Counted from the stretch's first letter, positions 23,219-32,766 are shown. The stretch is 64,000 nucleotides of DNA from YA12-FULL-51-18 sp041665305 (GCA_041665305.1 JBAYJD010000007.1:10956-74955); one strand, 5' to 3'. Notes: generated by a model not told the origin, from the sequence alone. Translations and numbers: made by a program.

Positions 23219-25954
23219 TTATTTTACGCTCCAGTAGCCGCCGGATTCGGTCTTCTTTATCCGTGCGGCGCCGCCCGAGACTTCAAGATGTTCGTATACG
23301 GAGGAGCTCTCTTCCCGCTTTATGTTCTTTTTATAGATCCTGCTTCGGATCGTTATGTTATAGGAGGCGGCGTACCTCTTGTTCCCGTCGGCGATCACCT
23401 GCAGGTTCGTTATCTCAACGGAGATCTCGTCGAAAAGCCGGAAGATGCGGGTGAACTGTTCTTCGAGGTCCGCTGCGGTGGTTCCGTCCCCCGCCGTCCA
23501 GTCGTCCGCTACGAAGGACATTATTTTTGCCGTGTTCCGCGCTTCATAGGCGCTTTTAAAGCCTTCGTACATCTTGCGCGCCGCGGCGGCCCCGGGGTCC
23601 CGGTCGTTCTGCGCGGTTTCCAGTTCCTTTAACCGCCTGGCCTCGGTTATGGCCTTGCCCGCGGGGCTGTCCCAGAAAGCGGCAGTGATCGCGTCCAGCT
23701 CCGCGCGTTTGGCCTTCACCGAGGCCGGGTAGAAACCGGTCCGCAAGAGGATAGGCTGCTTGCCGTCGACCATCGGTCCCAGGCTGGAATTTTTTATGAC
23801 GAGCTTCTGCGGTTTAAGTTCTTCGGCCGGGTCGAAAAAGAAGGTGGAGCGGACCTCGTCCTGGATCGCGTTTAGTTTGGCGTCGGCTTCCCGCGAGGGT
23901 TTGAACAGCCGCTCCATTTCCCCGGCGTATTCTTCGCCGCCGGCGGCGGCGAGGCTGGAAAGATCGGCGGCGAGGCCGGTTCTCAACTCGGCGGCGGCGG
24001 CTCCGGCGGCGGCCAGCATGCGCGTTTCGGCCGCGCGCAGGCAGCGCAATCCCTCTTCGGCTCCGAACATCGCGTCGGACAGCCCGGACGGGCCGGATCG
24101 CAGGAATGTGTCCACGCCTTCCAGCCCGTCGAGCCGCGGCGAATAGCCGGCGACGGGTTTAAGCGCCGTTTCCATGGCCGTCCTGTGCGCCTGGTTCTTC
24201 GCTCCGTAGCTTATAAAGCCCGCCTCCGACATCAGCGGCGCGGAGCCCATTTCGAAGACGGCTTTTTGTTCGTCGGCGAGGCCGTAGTAAAGAAGAGCGG
24301 CAGATCTTTGCGCCGCCTGCGCCGCGGAGAATGCCTGTTTGGCCGCGTTGATCCGGGATTCGAGGTCGGCGAGATCGTGCTTGCCGTCGTATGCGAATTC
24401 GCGCACGAACTCATCCGGCAGGGAGGCTACGGGGGCCGACTTTTTGTTGAAGTCGTCAAGCGCGGCGCGCACGGCGGCCGCGGCCCCGGGCAGGGCGTCC
24501 CTGAAGGAGCGTGTTTTTTCCGCGTACTTCTCCGCGTAAGTTTTCGCCTCGGCGTAGATGGCGTCCTTCTGTGCGGCCGCTTCGGCGGCCAGGGCGGCGA
24601 ACTTCGCGTCCAGCCCTTCCGTTCCGGCCTTGTACCTTTCGACATAGGCCAGCGGCCCCTCATAGTAGGCGGACCAGGCGGTGGTTTTCTCCACTTCGGG
24701 CGGGTTCGGCACATAGAAGCCCTGCGGTCCGTAGGTCTGCCGGACCGAGCGCCATTGCCCCGCCGCGGCGGCCATGTCGGTTATGACGGGCTCGATCTTG
24801 GAACGGATCTCGTTTTTATAATCTTCCAGTTCGGACCGGTAGGCTTTTATCCACTCGCCGCGGCCGCGGGCGTTTTCCTCGACGCTCTGCATCGCGGAAT
24901 AAGTGCGGGGTCCGGTAAGCCCTTCCGCCGAGGCCGCGAACGAAAGCAGAGCGTCCTGCGCGTCGTCGGAAACGTAATAATGCGTTACCGCGCCCGGGCG
25001 CTTGATCCCGGTCCAGGCGGCGTCGGCGGACCTGCGGTCGGCGTCCAGCGCCTCCGTGAGCGACTTAAGATAGCGGTCTATGCTTTCCTGGATCTTGCGT
25101 TTTTTCTCTTCGGGCGAGTCCTTGGGACCGAGGGCGGAGGGCGGGATTTGCGCGGGTCTTGAGATTTCGGTTTTGACCAGCCCCGACGGTCCCTTTTTTT
25201 TCGCCGCCTCGGCGTCCTTTTCAGCCTTTTTCCTTTCTTCTTCTTTCAGTTTTCCGGCTTCGGCTACGAGGGCCTGTCCCTCTTTCTGAAGATCGGTTAT
25301 CAGTTTGTCGGCGGCTTTTATCGTGGAGGCGTTCTGATCCAGCTGTTCCTGCATGTCGGAGATCAATTGTCTCAGGTCCGGAAGTTTTTCACGGAGAGTT
25401 CTGCCGTCGGCCTCATCTTCAAGCAGCTTGCCGGCTTTAAGGAGTATGTCGATGTTGTCCTTTGAAAGCCCGCTTTTAAGTTCGTTCTCGTCGGCCTTGT
25501 TGAAAATGTATACCCCGACCTTTACCGAGTCGCTGTAGCCGGGCACGCCGGCGGCGTCCTTGGCCCTGTCGAGGGCGGCTTTCGGGGCGATGTATTTCGC
25601 AGCGATCGTGAAACCTTCTTTTGAAAGTACGCTAAGGCCGTCCGTGGCGGCCGCCGCGATGCCGCCGGCGCCCAAAGTGGCCGCGGTGAACCCGTATTCC
25701 ACCACCTTGCAGGCCTTGGCAGTATTCTCCCGCTGTATCATTTCTTCGACTTTTATCTTGGCCTGCATCAGGCGGTTCATCACCTCAAGGTTCGAGGTCT
25801 GCGTCTTTATGGCCTGGGTCAGCGTATTGCGATGAAAGGCCGCGGAGTGGGAAAGCCAGGCAAGGTCGTTCTGCGCCTCCGCGTAGGTTTTCGGCGCGGC
25901 CGCGGCCGGGCCCGCGCAGGAAAGCAGGGTGATGGCGAGCAATAGGTGTTTCAT
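23219..25954 (-). CDS. large exported helical protein with C-terminal NTF2-like domain
   Basis: 911 residues, unrecognised overall. The N-terminal signal sequence MKHLLLAITLLSCAGPAAAA contains LLSC, so a lipoprotein is possible. Residues ~40-780 are Ala/Glu/Lys-rich and mostly helical, with coiled-coil-like stretches (~195-300) and a short hydrophobic Gly/Ala segment near 90-115. The last ~130 residues (KMYEGFKSAYEARNTAKIMS onward) resemble an NTF2/SnoaL-like fold like that of its neighbour at 25964. It lies 9 bases after that gene and is third in a probable three-gene envelope operon. No catalytic motif is seen. Confidence 0.75.
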   Translation of the reverse strand: MKHLLLAITLLSCAGPAAAAPKTYAEAQNDLAWLSHSAAFHRNTLTQAIKTQTSNLEVMNRLMQAKIKVEEMIQRENTAKACKVVEYGFTAATLGAGGIAAAATDGLSVLSKEGFTIAAKYIAPKAALDRAKDAAGVPGYSDSVKVGVYIFNKADENELKSGLSKDNIDILLKAGKLLEDEADGRTLREKLPDLRQLISDMQEQLDQNASTIKAADKLITDLQKEGQALVAEAGKLKEEERKKAEKDAEAAKKKGPSGLVKTEISRPAQIPPSALGPKDSPEEKKRKIQESIDRYLKSLTEALDADRRSADAAWTGIKRPGAVTHYYVSDDAQDALLSFAASAEGLTGPRTYSAMQSVEENARGRGEWIKAYRSELEDYKNEIRSKIEPVITDMAAAAGQWRSVRQTYGPQGFYVPNPPEVEKTTAWSAYYEGPLAYVERYKAGTEGLDAKFAALAAEAAAQKDAIYAEAKTYAEKYAEKTRSFRDALPGAAAAVRAALDDFNKKSAPVASLPDEFVREFAYDGKHDLADLESRINAAKQAFSAAQAAQRSAALLYYGLADEQKAVFEMGSAPLMSEAGFISYGAKNQAHRTAMETALKPVAGYSPRLDGLEGVDTFLRSGPSGLSDAMFGAEEGLRCLRAAETRMLAAAGAAAAELRTGLAADLSSLAAAGGEEYAGEMERLFKPSREADAKLNAIQDEVRSTFFFDPAEELKPQKLVIKNSSLGPMVDGKQPILLRTGFYPASVKAKRAELDAITAAFWDSPAGKAITEARRLKELETAQNDRDPGAAAARKMYEGFKSAYEARNTAKIMSFVADDWTAGDGTTAADLEEQFTRIFRLFDEISVEITNLQVIADGNKRYAASYNITIRSRIYKKNIKREESSSVYEHLEVSGGAARIKKTESGGYWSVK

Positions 25955-25963
25955 AGCGGATCG

Positions 25964-27190
25964 TTAGAATTTCTTGACCAGGAAGGCGGCTTCCTGGGTT
26001 CCGCCCGCGGCGGGCATGGAGAGCGGCTCGACGCAATAGAAGTCCGAACTTATGTCGAAGCAATAAGAATTCCCCGTTGAGGCCGGAATACTGCCGCCTG
26101 AGGAATAGCCGGTAAGATTCTTTACCTCGGGAGCGGTTAATGAGGAAAGCGGCTTAAGGAATTCTTTGACCTGCGTAGGGTGGTTGTAGTAGCCTATGCT
26201 GGTCCCTCCGGCATAGAACCAGATATCCGGGCCCGAGCCCAGGCCGCAGGATTTTTCGCCCGTGGCGAATTTATAGGCCGGGAAGGCGGCGGGGCACGAG
26301 ATGGCGACCCTGGTTCCCGCGCCGCCGATGGTCCCGGCGTCGTCGAGCACAAGGATATCCGCGCCGCCTCCCAGCACGGTCCCGGTGGCGACATTTTCCG
26401 CGTCCGAGAGTCCGAACATCAAAGGCTGTTTCATGCTGAACAGCGACAGCCTGCCGTCTTTGGAATCAAACACGAATTCCGTGGCGCCGGCGTCGGTATT
26501 GGAGGCGCCGGTCTTGTTTACGAACACCATGCGGTTATAGGTGACCGAAACGAATACCCTGCCCTGGGCGCCGGCCGCGATGTTATTTATAGTATAACGC
26601 AGGTTGATGGAGCTGAGCGCGTCAAAGTCGCGTTTGACGGCTCGCTCAAGTATGTCTTTGTCGCCGGCGAAATCGTCGCCCACATACCCCATGAATTTCC
26701 CGAGATTTTCCCGGCTATAGGCGTCGAACATGGCGTCCAGGGTCCCCCGCACTCCGGCCTGGATGTTCTCGCCGGAGAGGGACAGTTCTTTGCGGGTATC
26801 CTCGACCTTGTTGGTCTTGCCGGCCGTGTCCGTGACTTCAAGGAGCATCGCGTAGGTCTTTCCGGTTTCCGGCCTGAAGGAATATTCAAACGCCCCGTTG
26901 TCGGCGAATTTTATGTCGGTCCAGGAGGCCTTGTCGTCGAGCGTGAGGCGCACGGCGCCGACCGCGCTTCTGCCCGCGGAAGCTTTGCCGCTGATCTTTA
27001 TGAGCCCGTCGCTTGCGAGCGTCTCCCTGAAGAGCTTTATCTTCGGGCCGGTCTCGTCGGCGGAAATATTGTTCACGTACAGATATTTAAGTCCTACCTC
27101 GTCGTTGGACTTGCCGAAGATCCACCATTTGGCGTCGGCGCTCGCGGATATCGCCGTCATCGTCGTTAGTATCAGCAGCAGTTTTTTCAT
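25964..27190 (-). CDS. exported protein with central NTF2-like domain, unknown function
   Basis: 408 residues with a signal peptide (MKKLLLILTTMTAISASADA). An N-terminal beta-rich region (~30-135: LFRETLASDGLIKISGKASA, SVRPETGKTYAMLLEVTDTA-like) resembles an Ig-like fold. Residues ~150-260 (FDAYSRENLGKFMGYVGDDF, INLRYTINNIAAGAQGRVFV) resemble an NTF2-like domain related to the tail of the 911-residue protein. The C-terminal part contains several Cys (CPAAF, SCGLG, YCFDISSDFYCVE) suggesting disulfides. Second gene of the trio, 39 bases after the barrel-like gene. Confidence 0.72.
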   Translation of the reverse strand: MKKLLLILTTMTAISASADAKWWIFGKSNDEVGLKYLYVNNISADETGPKIKLFRETLASDGLIKISGKASAGRSAVGAVRLTLDDKASWTDIKFADNGAFEYSFRPETGKTYAMLLEVTDTAGKTNKVEDTRKELSLSGENIQAGVRGTLDAMFDAYSRENLGKFMGYVGDDFAGDKDILERAVKRDFDALSSINLRYTINNIAAGAQGRVFVSVTYNRMVFVNKTGASNTDAGATEFVFDSKDGRLSLFSMKQPLMFGLSDAENVATGTVLGGGADILVLDDAGTIGGAGTRVAISCPAAFPAYKFATGEKSCGLGSGPDIWFYAGGTSIGYYNHPTQVKEFLKPLSSLTAPEVKNLTGYSSGGSIPASTGNSYCFDISSDFYCVEPLSMPAAGGTQEAAFLVKKF

Positions 27191-27229
27191 GATTATCTCC
27201 TGTTATGCGGACCCTATGCGCGGAAAGTT

Positions 27230-28861
27230 TTAAAACGCCGTGTTTATTCCGACGGTAACGCTTTTCTCGCGGAAGTCCCTGGCGGCGGTCGAGAAGGTGT
27301 AGTCGTTGAAACCCGCGCGAAGGAAGACCGTGGAATCGTTCAGTTTCGCCATAAGCCTCGGACGCCAGTAGGCGTTCAGCGCGGCGAAGAATTTTTCCGA
27401 ATCGTCCGTGCCGGCGGCCGATTTGCGCAGCATGTTGCGTCCGAAGCGCAGGTCTCCGGTCAGGTTCGCGTCCGGGGCCTCGCAGCCCAGGCCGAGGGAA
27501 TACTCGTAAAGTTTGTCGGCCGCCTCGGCCAGTTCGTCCTTTGAATACCAGGCGCCGAGGTTCATGGAAGGTTTCAGCACGACGGCGCCGGCCTGGAGGC
27601 GGGAGTTGAGGGAGGTGTTGAAGTTCACTTCATCGGCGTCGCGCACCGCCGTCTTGGTTTTGTAAAGCGTGAAGCCCAGGTTGGTGTCCGAATCGACTTC
27701 CCCGAAACGGTCGCGGTAGCCGGCGTTCATATAGTGGTCCGCCCCGCTTGAGCCTGCGCCGTATTTGCGGTCGAATTTATACGACAGTTCGGCGAAGGAA
27801 TGGGGTCTGGAAGCGAAAGGCCTCTTTATGGCCGCGGAAATTTCCGGTTTCCAGTTGCTTGTCGTGCCGGCGGCGTTGCCGCCGTCGAGGTTGTTGCGGT
27901 ACCAGAGGAGGCCTGAAGTGAGGGTCACCTGCTTCGTGTATTTATAGCGCCACCTGGTTTTTATCTTGCGGCGGTCCGGGCTGGCCGAGCCGAGGGGCGA
28001 GTAAAAGTCCGGTTCCACATTTTCGTATTCCACGGAAACCCGGCTGGGGTCGGCGTCGCCCACCAGCTCAAAGCGCGCCGCGTTGCCCTTTGACGACGCT
28101 TTGGCCGAGCCGGCGGAAGGCGAGAGTTCCGCGTCGGACAGGGAGTATTCCCCCGCCGCGGTCAGGCCCGGCATGGGAATATAATTAAAGTCCAGCGTGT
28201 AGTTCTTGGCGTCGTATAGCGGGTCCGCCGCGGCCGCCCTGCCGGTATCCTTCGCCGACACCGCGCTCAGCCCCGCCCAAAGACCGTCGTTAACGCTTTG
28301 TTTGACGCGCAGACCCGCGGCCCGGCGGTCGAGGGTGCGCGTTACGGGATCTTTCCAGAGCGAGTCCCAGCGGGGGTACGCCCAGCCCATGACCGCCGTC
28401 ACTTCCGGCAGCGGGCTCCCGTTTTTTAAAAACCGGTATGAACCGCCCTTAAGCGGGGAGGCCAGCGCATATTGGGAGAAGGACTCGAAGACATCTCCCA
28501 CGATGAGGGTATGGATGTTATTGGTGGCGCGGCCCTGGAGATTCGTCAGGGAAAGTTTTTTAGCGTCGTTGCGCGGATCGTCGGTGGCCTTTCCGCCCAC
28601 GGCGTAATTATAGCTCCAGCCGCCCTTTGTGCCGAGGCCGTAAAGGTTCAGGACTTCAAGGTAGTTTCGGCCCTTGGTCAGCGAAGAGGCGTTTTTGCCC
28701 GCGCCTTCGATCTCGTTATTTACCACGGAGAATTCATTTGAAGCGTGGAGTTCGTTCGTGCGCGCCGGCTCCGGCTGCTGCGCGGCGGCCTCCTCCCGGG
28801 CGAAAGCGGGAACGGCGAACGCCAGTAGTATGGTAAGCGGAAGTTTAACGGCCGTAGTCAT
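27230..28861 (-). CDS. probable outer-membrane beta-barrel protein
   Basis: 543 residues from ATG 28861, chosen because GGGAG lies 7 bases upstream; the frame stays open to 28891. The signal peptide is MTTAVKLPLTILLAFAVPAF with cleavage after AFA. After ~residue 60 the protein is a succession of amphipathic strands with Tyr/Trp at the ends (WSYNYAVGGKA, RFELVGDADPSRVSVEYENV, RWRYKYTKQVTLTSGLLWYR). It ends with KSVTVGINTAF, a final strand with terminal Phe as expected for BAM substrates. No porin family is recognised. First gene of a probable operon with the two NTF2-domain exported proteins. Confidence 0.8.
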   Translation of the reverse strand: MTTAVKLPLTILLAFAVPAFAREEAAAQQPEPARTNELHASNEFSVVNNEIEGAGKNASSLTKGRNYLEVLNLYGLGTKGGWSYNYAVGGKATDDPRNDAKKLSLTNLQGRATNNIHTLIVGDVFESFSQYALASPLKGGSYRFLKNGSPLPEVTAVMGWAYPRWDSLWKDPVTRTLDRRAAGLRVKQSVNDGLWAGLSAVSAKDTGRAAAADPLYDAKNYTLDFNYIPMPGLTAAGEYSLSDAELSPSAGSAKASSKGNAARFELVGDADPSRVSVEYENVEPDFYSPLGSASPDRRKIKTRWRYKYTKQVTLTSGLLWYRNNLDGGNAAGTTSNWKPEISAAIKRPFASRPHSFAELSYKFDRKYGAGSSGADHYMNAGYRDRFGEVDSDTNLGFTLYKTKTAVRDADEVNFNTSLNSRLQAGAVVLKPSMNLGAWYSKDELAEAADKLYEYSLGLGCEAPDANLTGDLRFGRNMLRKSAAGTDDSEKFFAALNAYWRPRLMAKLNDSTVFLRAGFNDYTFSTAARDFREKSVTVGINTAF

Positions 28862-29128
28862 CGTTGATCTCCCTGCCCGCGTGTTCATCATGAAAGCAAT
28901 GATAGCAAATTAGAAAAGGACCAAGGCTGATCGAATGGCGCAGGAATTATCCTGAAGGGTGCGGGACAGGCATAAAGGTTCAGGAGTCAGGGCATCAACG
29001 ACCTCCTCTCGTAATTTAAAGGCGGTTAGCGGAATTGCTTCATCGTGAGAGGCGGGGGCCCATAATAAAGCGCAAATTTGATATCATTAAGATGTATTTA
29101 TACATATTCCATTGAGAGGTGGTTTCGT

Positions 29129-30625
29129 ATGAGCGGAGCGAAGATCAGCGCCAACAGGCTCGCGGCGTCTTTGAACAAATCCCCGGACCTGTTCACCAAA
29201 AAAGATATTATTTCCTTTGTCAGGGCCAACGGGATAAAAATGGTCAATTTCCGCTATATAGCGGGGGACGGCCGCCTGAAGACGCTGAACTTCGTCATTA
29301 ACGACGAAAAATATCTGGACCGGATACTTTCCGCGGGCGAACGCGTGGATGGCTCCAGCCTTTTCAGGAATATCGACGCCTCCTCCAGCGACCTTTATGT
29401 GGTGCCGCGTTACAGGACGGCTTTCATCAACCCGTTTTCAGAAGTTCCGGCGCTGGATCTCCTTTGCTCCTTTTATACGCCCGACGGCGCGCCGTTCGTC
29501 AACGCCCCGGCCGAGATCCTGCGCCGCGCGTCGGCGGAACTCCGTCAAACTTCCGGCTTCGACCTTCACGCGCTGGGCGAGCTTGAGTACTATATAATCT
29601 CCCCCAGGAACCCGCTCTATCCGATGAGCGCGCAAAAAGGTTATCACGAATCGCACCCTTTCGCCAAATGGGAAGGGCTGCGGTCCGAGGCCATGGCGGC
29701 CATCGCGGAAGCGGGCGGAAAAATAAAGTACGGCCATTCCGAAGTCGGATTTATCCGCACCGAGGACCTGGAGATGAACCAGCAGGAGATAGAATTCCTG
29801 CCGGTGCCGGCCTCGGACGCGGCAGACCAGCTGGCCGTGGCAAAATGGATCCTCTCCTCCATAGGCCACAAATACGGCGTCACGCTTTCTTTCGCGCCCA
29901 AGATCTCTATCGGCCACGCCGGCTCCGGCCTGCATTTCCACACCGCGCTCATGAAGAACGGCAGGAATATGATGATAGAGAACGGCGCGATCTCCGCTCC
30001 CGCCCAGAAGCTTATCGCCGGTTTCCTGTCGCAGGCTAAATCGCTGACCGCTTTCGGCAACACAGTGCCGACCTCGTACTTCCGCCTGGTGCCGCACCAG
30101 GAAGCTCCTATCAGCGTTTGCTGGGGTTACCGGAACCGTTCGGCGCTGGTGCGCATCCCGCTCGGCTGGCTGAAAGCCAACAATATGATAAAGGACGCCA
30201 ATCCGAGGGCGGCCAAAGACACCGCTCCGGTCGAGCACCGCCAGACCGTGGAATTCCGCTCGGCCGACGGTTCCGCCAACCTGCATCTTTTTATGGCGGG
30301 CCTTTGCGTGGCCGCCAGGCAGGGTTTCGAGATGAAAGACCCGCTCGGATACGCGAAAAAACTTTTTGTGGAAAAAAATATCTCCCATGCCGAGCACAAG
30401 AGCCTCAACGAGTCCCTGCCCAAGCTGCCGGCGTCCTGCTATGAGTCCGCCCAGGAACTGGAGAAGGCGCGCGGAATATACGAGGGTAAGGGCGTGTTCA
30501 CGCCGGTCGTCATAGACGGGCTTATCAAGCGGCTTAAGGGTTATGACGACCGCAATCTCAGCGAGCGGCTTTACGGCAAGGAAGAGGAGATAAAGAAACT
30601 GGTGGACGAATTCCTGTATTGCTGA
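29129..30625 (+). CDS. glutamine synthetase family protein (GS-I-like)
   Basis: ATP-dependent glutamate-ammonia (or gamma-glutamyl) ligase family, 498 residues from ATG 29129 with RBS GAGAGGTGG. The N-terminal beta-grasp domain (~20-110) includes MVNFRYIAGDGRLKTLNFV and the DLYVVPR strand. The catalytic domain has ELEYYI, GHSEVGFIRTEDLEMNQQEIE (metal-binding Glu), SGLHFHTALMKNGRNMM (His of the ATP/metal site), PTSYFRLVPHQEAPISVCWG and HRQTVEFRSADGSANLHLFM. The adenylylation loop of enterobacterial GlnA is not recognisable. True glutamine synthetase is likely but other gamma-glutamyl ligases share the fold. Monocistronic. Confidence 0.88.
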   Translation: MSGAKISANRLAASLNKSPDLFTKKDIISFVRANGIKMVNFRYIAGDGRLKTLNFVINDEKYLDRILSAGERVDGSSLFRNIDASSSDLYVVPRYRTAFINPFSEVPALDLLCSFYTPDGAPFVNAPAEILRRASAELRQTSGFDLHALGELEYYIISPRNPLYPMSAQKGYHESHPFAKWEGLRSEAMAAIAEAGGKIKYGHSEVGFIRTEDLEMNQQEIEFLPVPASDAADQLAVAKWILSSIGHKYGVTLSFAPKISIGHAGSGLHFHTALMKNGRNMMIENGAISAPAQKLIAGFLSQAKSLTAFGNTVPTSYFRLVPHQEAPISVCWGYRNRSALVRIPLGWLKANNMIKDANPRAAKDTAPVEHRQTVEFRSADGSANLHLFMAGLCVAARQGFEMKDPLGYAKKLFVEKNISHAEHKSLNESLPKLPASCYESAQELEKARGIYEGKGVFTPVVIDGLIKRLKGYDDRNLSERLYGKEEEIKKLVDEFLYC

Positions 30626-30629
30626 GAAA

Positions 30630-30689
30630 GGAAACGGCAGGCCTGCGAGTGCGCGGGCGCCGGGGGCGCGGGGCTGCCGGGCACGCTAT
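30630..30689. repeat. GGAAACGGCAGGCC...GCCGGGCACGCTAT element, copy 1
   Basis: GGAAACGGCAGGCCTGCG (30630-30647) and GCCGGGCACGCTAT (30676-30689) recur in the same order at 63804-63821 and 63853-63866, separated by 28 and 31 bases. A mobile or REP-like repeat family is indicated. Confidence 0.8.
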
Positions 30690-30779
30690 CGTCCACACAG
30701 TGGCCGCGCTCCCGCTCAGCCTCGGCGCTTGCGTAAGCCTCGGCTTGCGCGACGGCCCGTCAGCCCCGCGCCCCCGGCG
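30658..30779. repeat. long GC-rich inverted repeat downstream of the glutamine synthetase gene
   Basis: 19-base arms CGCCGGGGGCGCGGGGCTG (30658-30676) and its exact complement at 30761-30779 enclose an 84-base interior that contains two GCCTCGGC repeats. This is the main feature of the gene-free stretch 30626-30977. It could be a very stable RNA hairpin, a terminator-like barrier or a miniature inverted-repeat element. No coding sequence is supported here. Confidence 0.8.
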
Positions 30780-30926
30780 TCCGCTCCAATTTATTCGCCT
30801 GCCGCGTGCTTAATATTTAACATGATCCCACCCTTAATTATGGTAAAGCACAATTATCCCGCCCGGTGGTTTCTGCAATCTTACAACGGCAGTCCTAGAA
30901 AAATTTAAGGAAACGACAGGCCTGAT

Positions 30927-30968
30927 AAAAATTTTTGCGGCAAAAATTTTTACCATAGCCCGGCCTTT
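30927..30968. repeat. A5T5 dispersed element, copy 2
   Basis: Same AAAAATTTTT-GCGGC-AAAAATTTTT core and ACCATA tail as at 10048, here followed by GCCCGGCC. With TTTAGGGCGGG it forms a hairpin immediately after the stop of the DUF155 gene (30978). Read on the minus strand this is hairpin, TATGG, then T-rich sequence, so it may terminate the cinA operon. Confidence 0.82.
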
Positions 30969-30977
30969 AGGGCGGGT

Positions 30978-32126
30978 TTACCTGCCGAACAGCTTTATCA
31001 GGAATTCAAGATTTATGTATTGTTTGAAGGCCATGAACATCGGCACCATCTCCAGCGCGATCAGCACGATGATGATGATCTCCAGCCAGTGGCTGCGCTT
31101 GGAATTGACTTCGCCCTGAAGCAGCTGCGTGATGTCGGCGAGGGTTTTCATCTTGCGCGAGATGCTTTTGCGCCAGTCGTCGAAACGGAACTGCTCGGCG
31201 CTGGAACGGAACACGGTGGCCAGATAGGGGTCTCCCACGGTCTTTAGCGAATTTTCTATCCGGCCCAGAAATTCGGAGAACTCTATATATTTTGTGCTGG
31301 ATTCTTCGGCGATATCCGCGTAAAAATTCTTGAAAATATTTATTATGCCCTCTTTTTTTTGTTCTATGGTGTCATAGAGCTCGTCCAGCTTCAGATTAAG
31401 CAGGTCGTCATAGTAGCGGAATTCCAGGAGGTGGGTCAGGGAGAATTCAATGACATCCGCCACATCGCGCTGGCCGTCCGGCTCCACCAGGAGCGCCGAG
31501 TTCCAGTCGATGACGGCCAGGTCGTTGTCTGCGTACTGCAGCACATTTTCCGTGATCAGGTCCCTGGATGTTTCCGACAGCGCTTCCCGGCCTTCGGCCA
31601 GGATAAGGGCGGGTATATCCGCTTTTTCGAGCAATTCCCGAGGGTTCTTCACCCCTTCCAGTTTTTCTATGAAATAAGTGATGTAATCTTCGTGGGCGCC
31701 CCATTCCGTGGGGCGCTTGATGGCGCCCAGGATCTTTTTTTTAAGGGCGTCTTTTTCCGCCGCGGCCGCCGTATGGATCTGGTCGGAGGACTCTATTCCG
31801 CCGGCCAGCGCCACAAGTCCCGCCCAGGAAGTGCCCTCCGTTATGGGCAGCTCAAGCGTTATTGAAATAACGCCGTAGTCCCAGATGCGGGCGAAAGTCT
31901 TGGCGGAAAAGTCCGCGCCCGCCAGGACCAGGGTAGTCGAGCCCAGCTCCACCTTCAGCGGTGCTTCCTTGATTATTATGGCCCTGCGCGTGTCCGTGGC
32001 CAGAGAGAGCCTGAGACTTTTCGAATCCTCGCTCAGCAGTTCCTCGGCTTTGGACATGAGAATCTCGCCGCCCACGTCGAATACGCGGTGGATCAGGATG
32101 GAACCTTTCAGTATTTTGACGGGCAT
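30978..32126 (-). CDS. RMD1/DUF155-family membrane-anchored protein
   Basis: 382 residues. The central part carries DUF155 hallmarks: DRDLITENVLQYADNDLAVI-like region, VIEFSLTHLLEFRYYDDLLN, KLDELYDTIEQKKEGI and a late helical region ending MKTLADITQLLQGEVNSKRS. One C-terminal membrane segment follows (~355-375, WLEIIIIVLIALEMVPMF), as in yeast Rmd1 and bacterial relatives. Function in bacteria is unknown. It is the last gene of a minus-strand series with the thioredoxin-like and cinA genes. Confidence 0.85.
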   Translation of the reverse strand: MPVKILKGSILIHRVFDVGGEILMSKAEELLSEDSKSLRLSLATDTRRAIIIKEAPLKVELGSTTLVLAGADFSAKTFARIWDYGVISITLELPITEGTSWAGLVALAGGIESSDQIHTAAAAEKDALKKKILGAIKRPTEWGAHEDYITYFIEKLEGVKNPRELLEKADIPALILAEGREALSETSRDLITENVLQYADNDLAVIDWNSALLVEPDGQRDVADVIEFSLTHLLEFRYYDDLLNLKLDELYDTIEQKKEGIINIFKNFYADIAEESSTKYIEFSEFLGRIENSLKTVGDPYLATVFRSSAEQFRFDDWRKSISRKMKTLADITQLLQGEVNSKRSHWLEIIIIVLIALEMVPMFMAFKQYINLEFLIKLFGR

Positions 32127-32175
32127 AAGCGGGTCGGAGAGCCGGCGGGCCGGAGAAGTCCGGAGGCCGGCGGCG

Positions 32176-32766
32176 TCATTTTATCACTTCTTCTATGCCC
32201 TGGATTATGGGCTTGTCGAATTCCGGGTCGTAGCCCGCCCAGACATTGTGGACCGCATGGGTCTTGTTCAGCAGGAAGATGTACGGCACTCCCTGGGTCT
32301 TGTATTTGCGGGAGACCGCCGCGCCGCCGTAGGCGACGGGGAAGGTCAGGCCGAAAGCTTTAGCGAAGGCCTCGGCGGCGGAGGCTTCGTCTTCCACGCA
32401 CACGCCGATAACGCCGAGCCCTTTGGGCGAATATTTTTTGTTCATCGTTTCGATGAAAGGCGCGGCCTTCCGGCAGAACGGACAGTGCTCGGTAAAGAAC
32501 ATCACCATAACGGGTTTGCCGGCGTAAGCCGCCAAGTCTATCTCCCCGCCCTTGTAGTCGGGCAGTTTAAAGTATGATTCGGTCCTGGTATAAGCCTTCT
32601 CCGGCTTTTTCGCAGCCGTTCTTTTTTCCGGGCCGGCGACTGCCTGCGCGGTCGTTTCCGAGCGCACCTCGGCCGCGGTCACGGGGGTTTCGTTCTTCTT
32701 GCAGCCGTAATAGCCGAAAGACGCCGCATAAACCGCGGTAAGCGTCAAAATCTTCACTTTGTTCAT
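32176..32766 (-). CDS. thioredoxin-like (TlpA/ResA-type) exported protein
   Basis: 196 residues with an N-terminal hydrophobic segment (KILTLTAVYAASFGYYG) ending at a Cys, so either a lipoprotein or an anchored periplasmic protein. The thioredoxin fold spans ~60-190: SYFKLPDYKGGEIDLAAYAG, VMVMFFTEHCPFCRKAAPFI with the redox-active CPFC, cis-Pro segment TQGVPYIFLLNK. It probably reduces disulfides or assists cytochrome c maturation; no partner is in the window. It lies between cinA and the DUF155 gene. Confidence 0.88.
   Translation of the reverse strand: MNKVKILTLTAVYAASFGYYGCKKNETPVTAAEVRSETTAQAVAGPEKRTAAKKPEKAYTRTESYFKLPDYKGGEIDLAAYAGKPVMVMFFTEHCPFCRKAAPFIETMNKKYSPKGLGVIGVCVEDEASAAEAFAKAFGLTFPVAYGGAAVSRKYKTQGVPYIFLLNKTHAVHNVWAGYDPEFDKPIIQGIEEVIK

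Noticed and set aside
30619..30813. 64-codon plus-strand open frame after the glutamine synthetase gene
   Set aside because: It runs through the inverted repeat 30658-30779, is Arg/Gly/Ala-rich and has no RBS.
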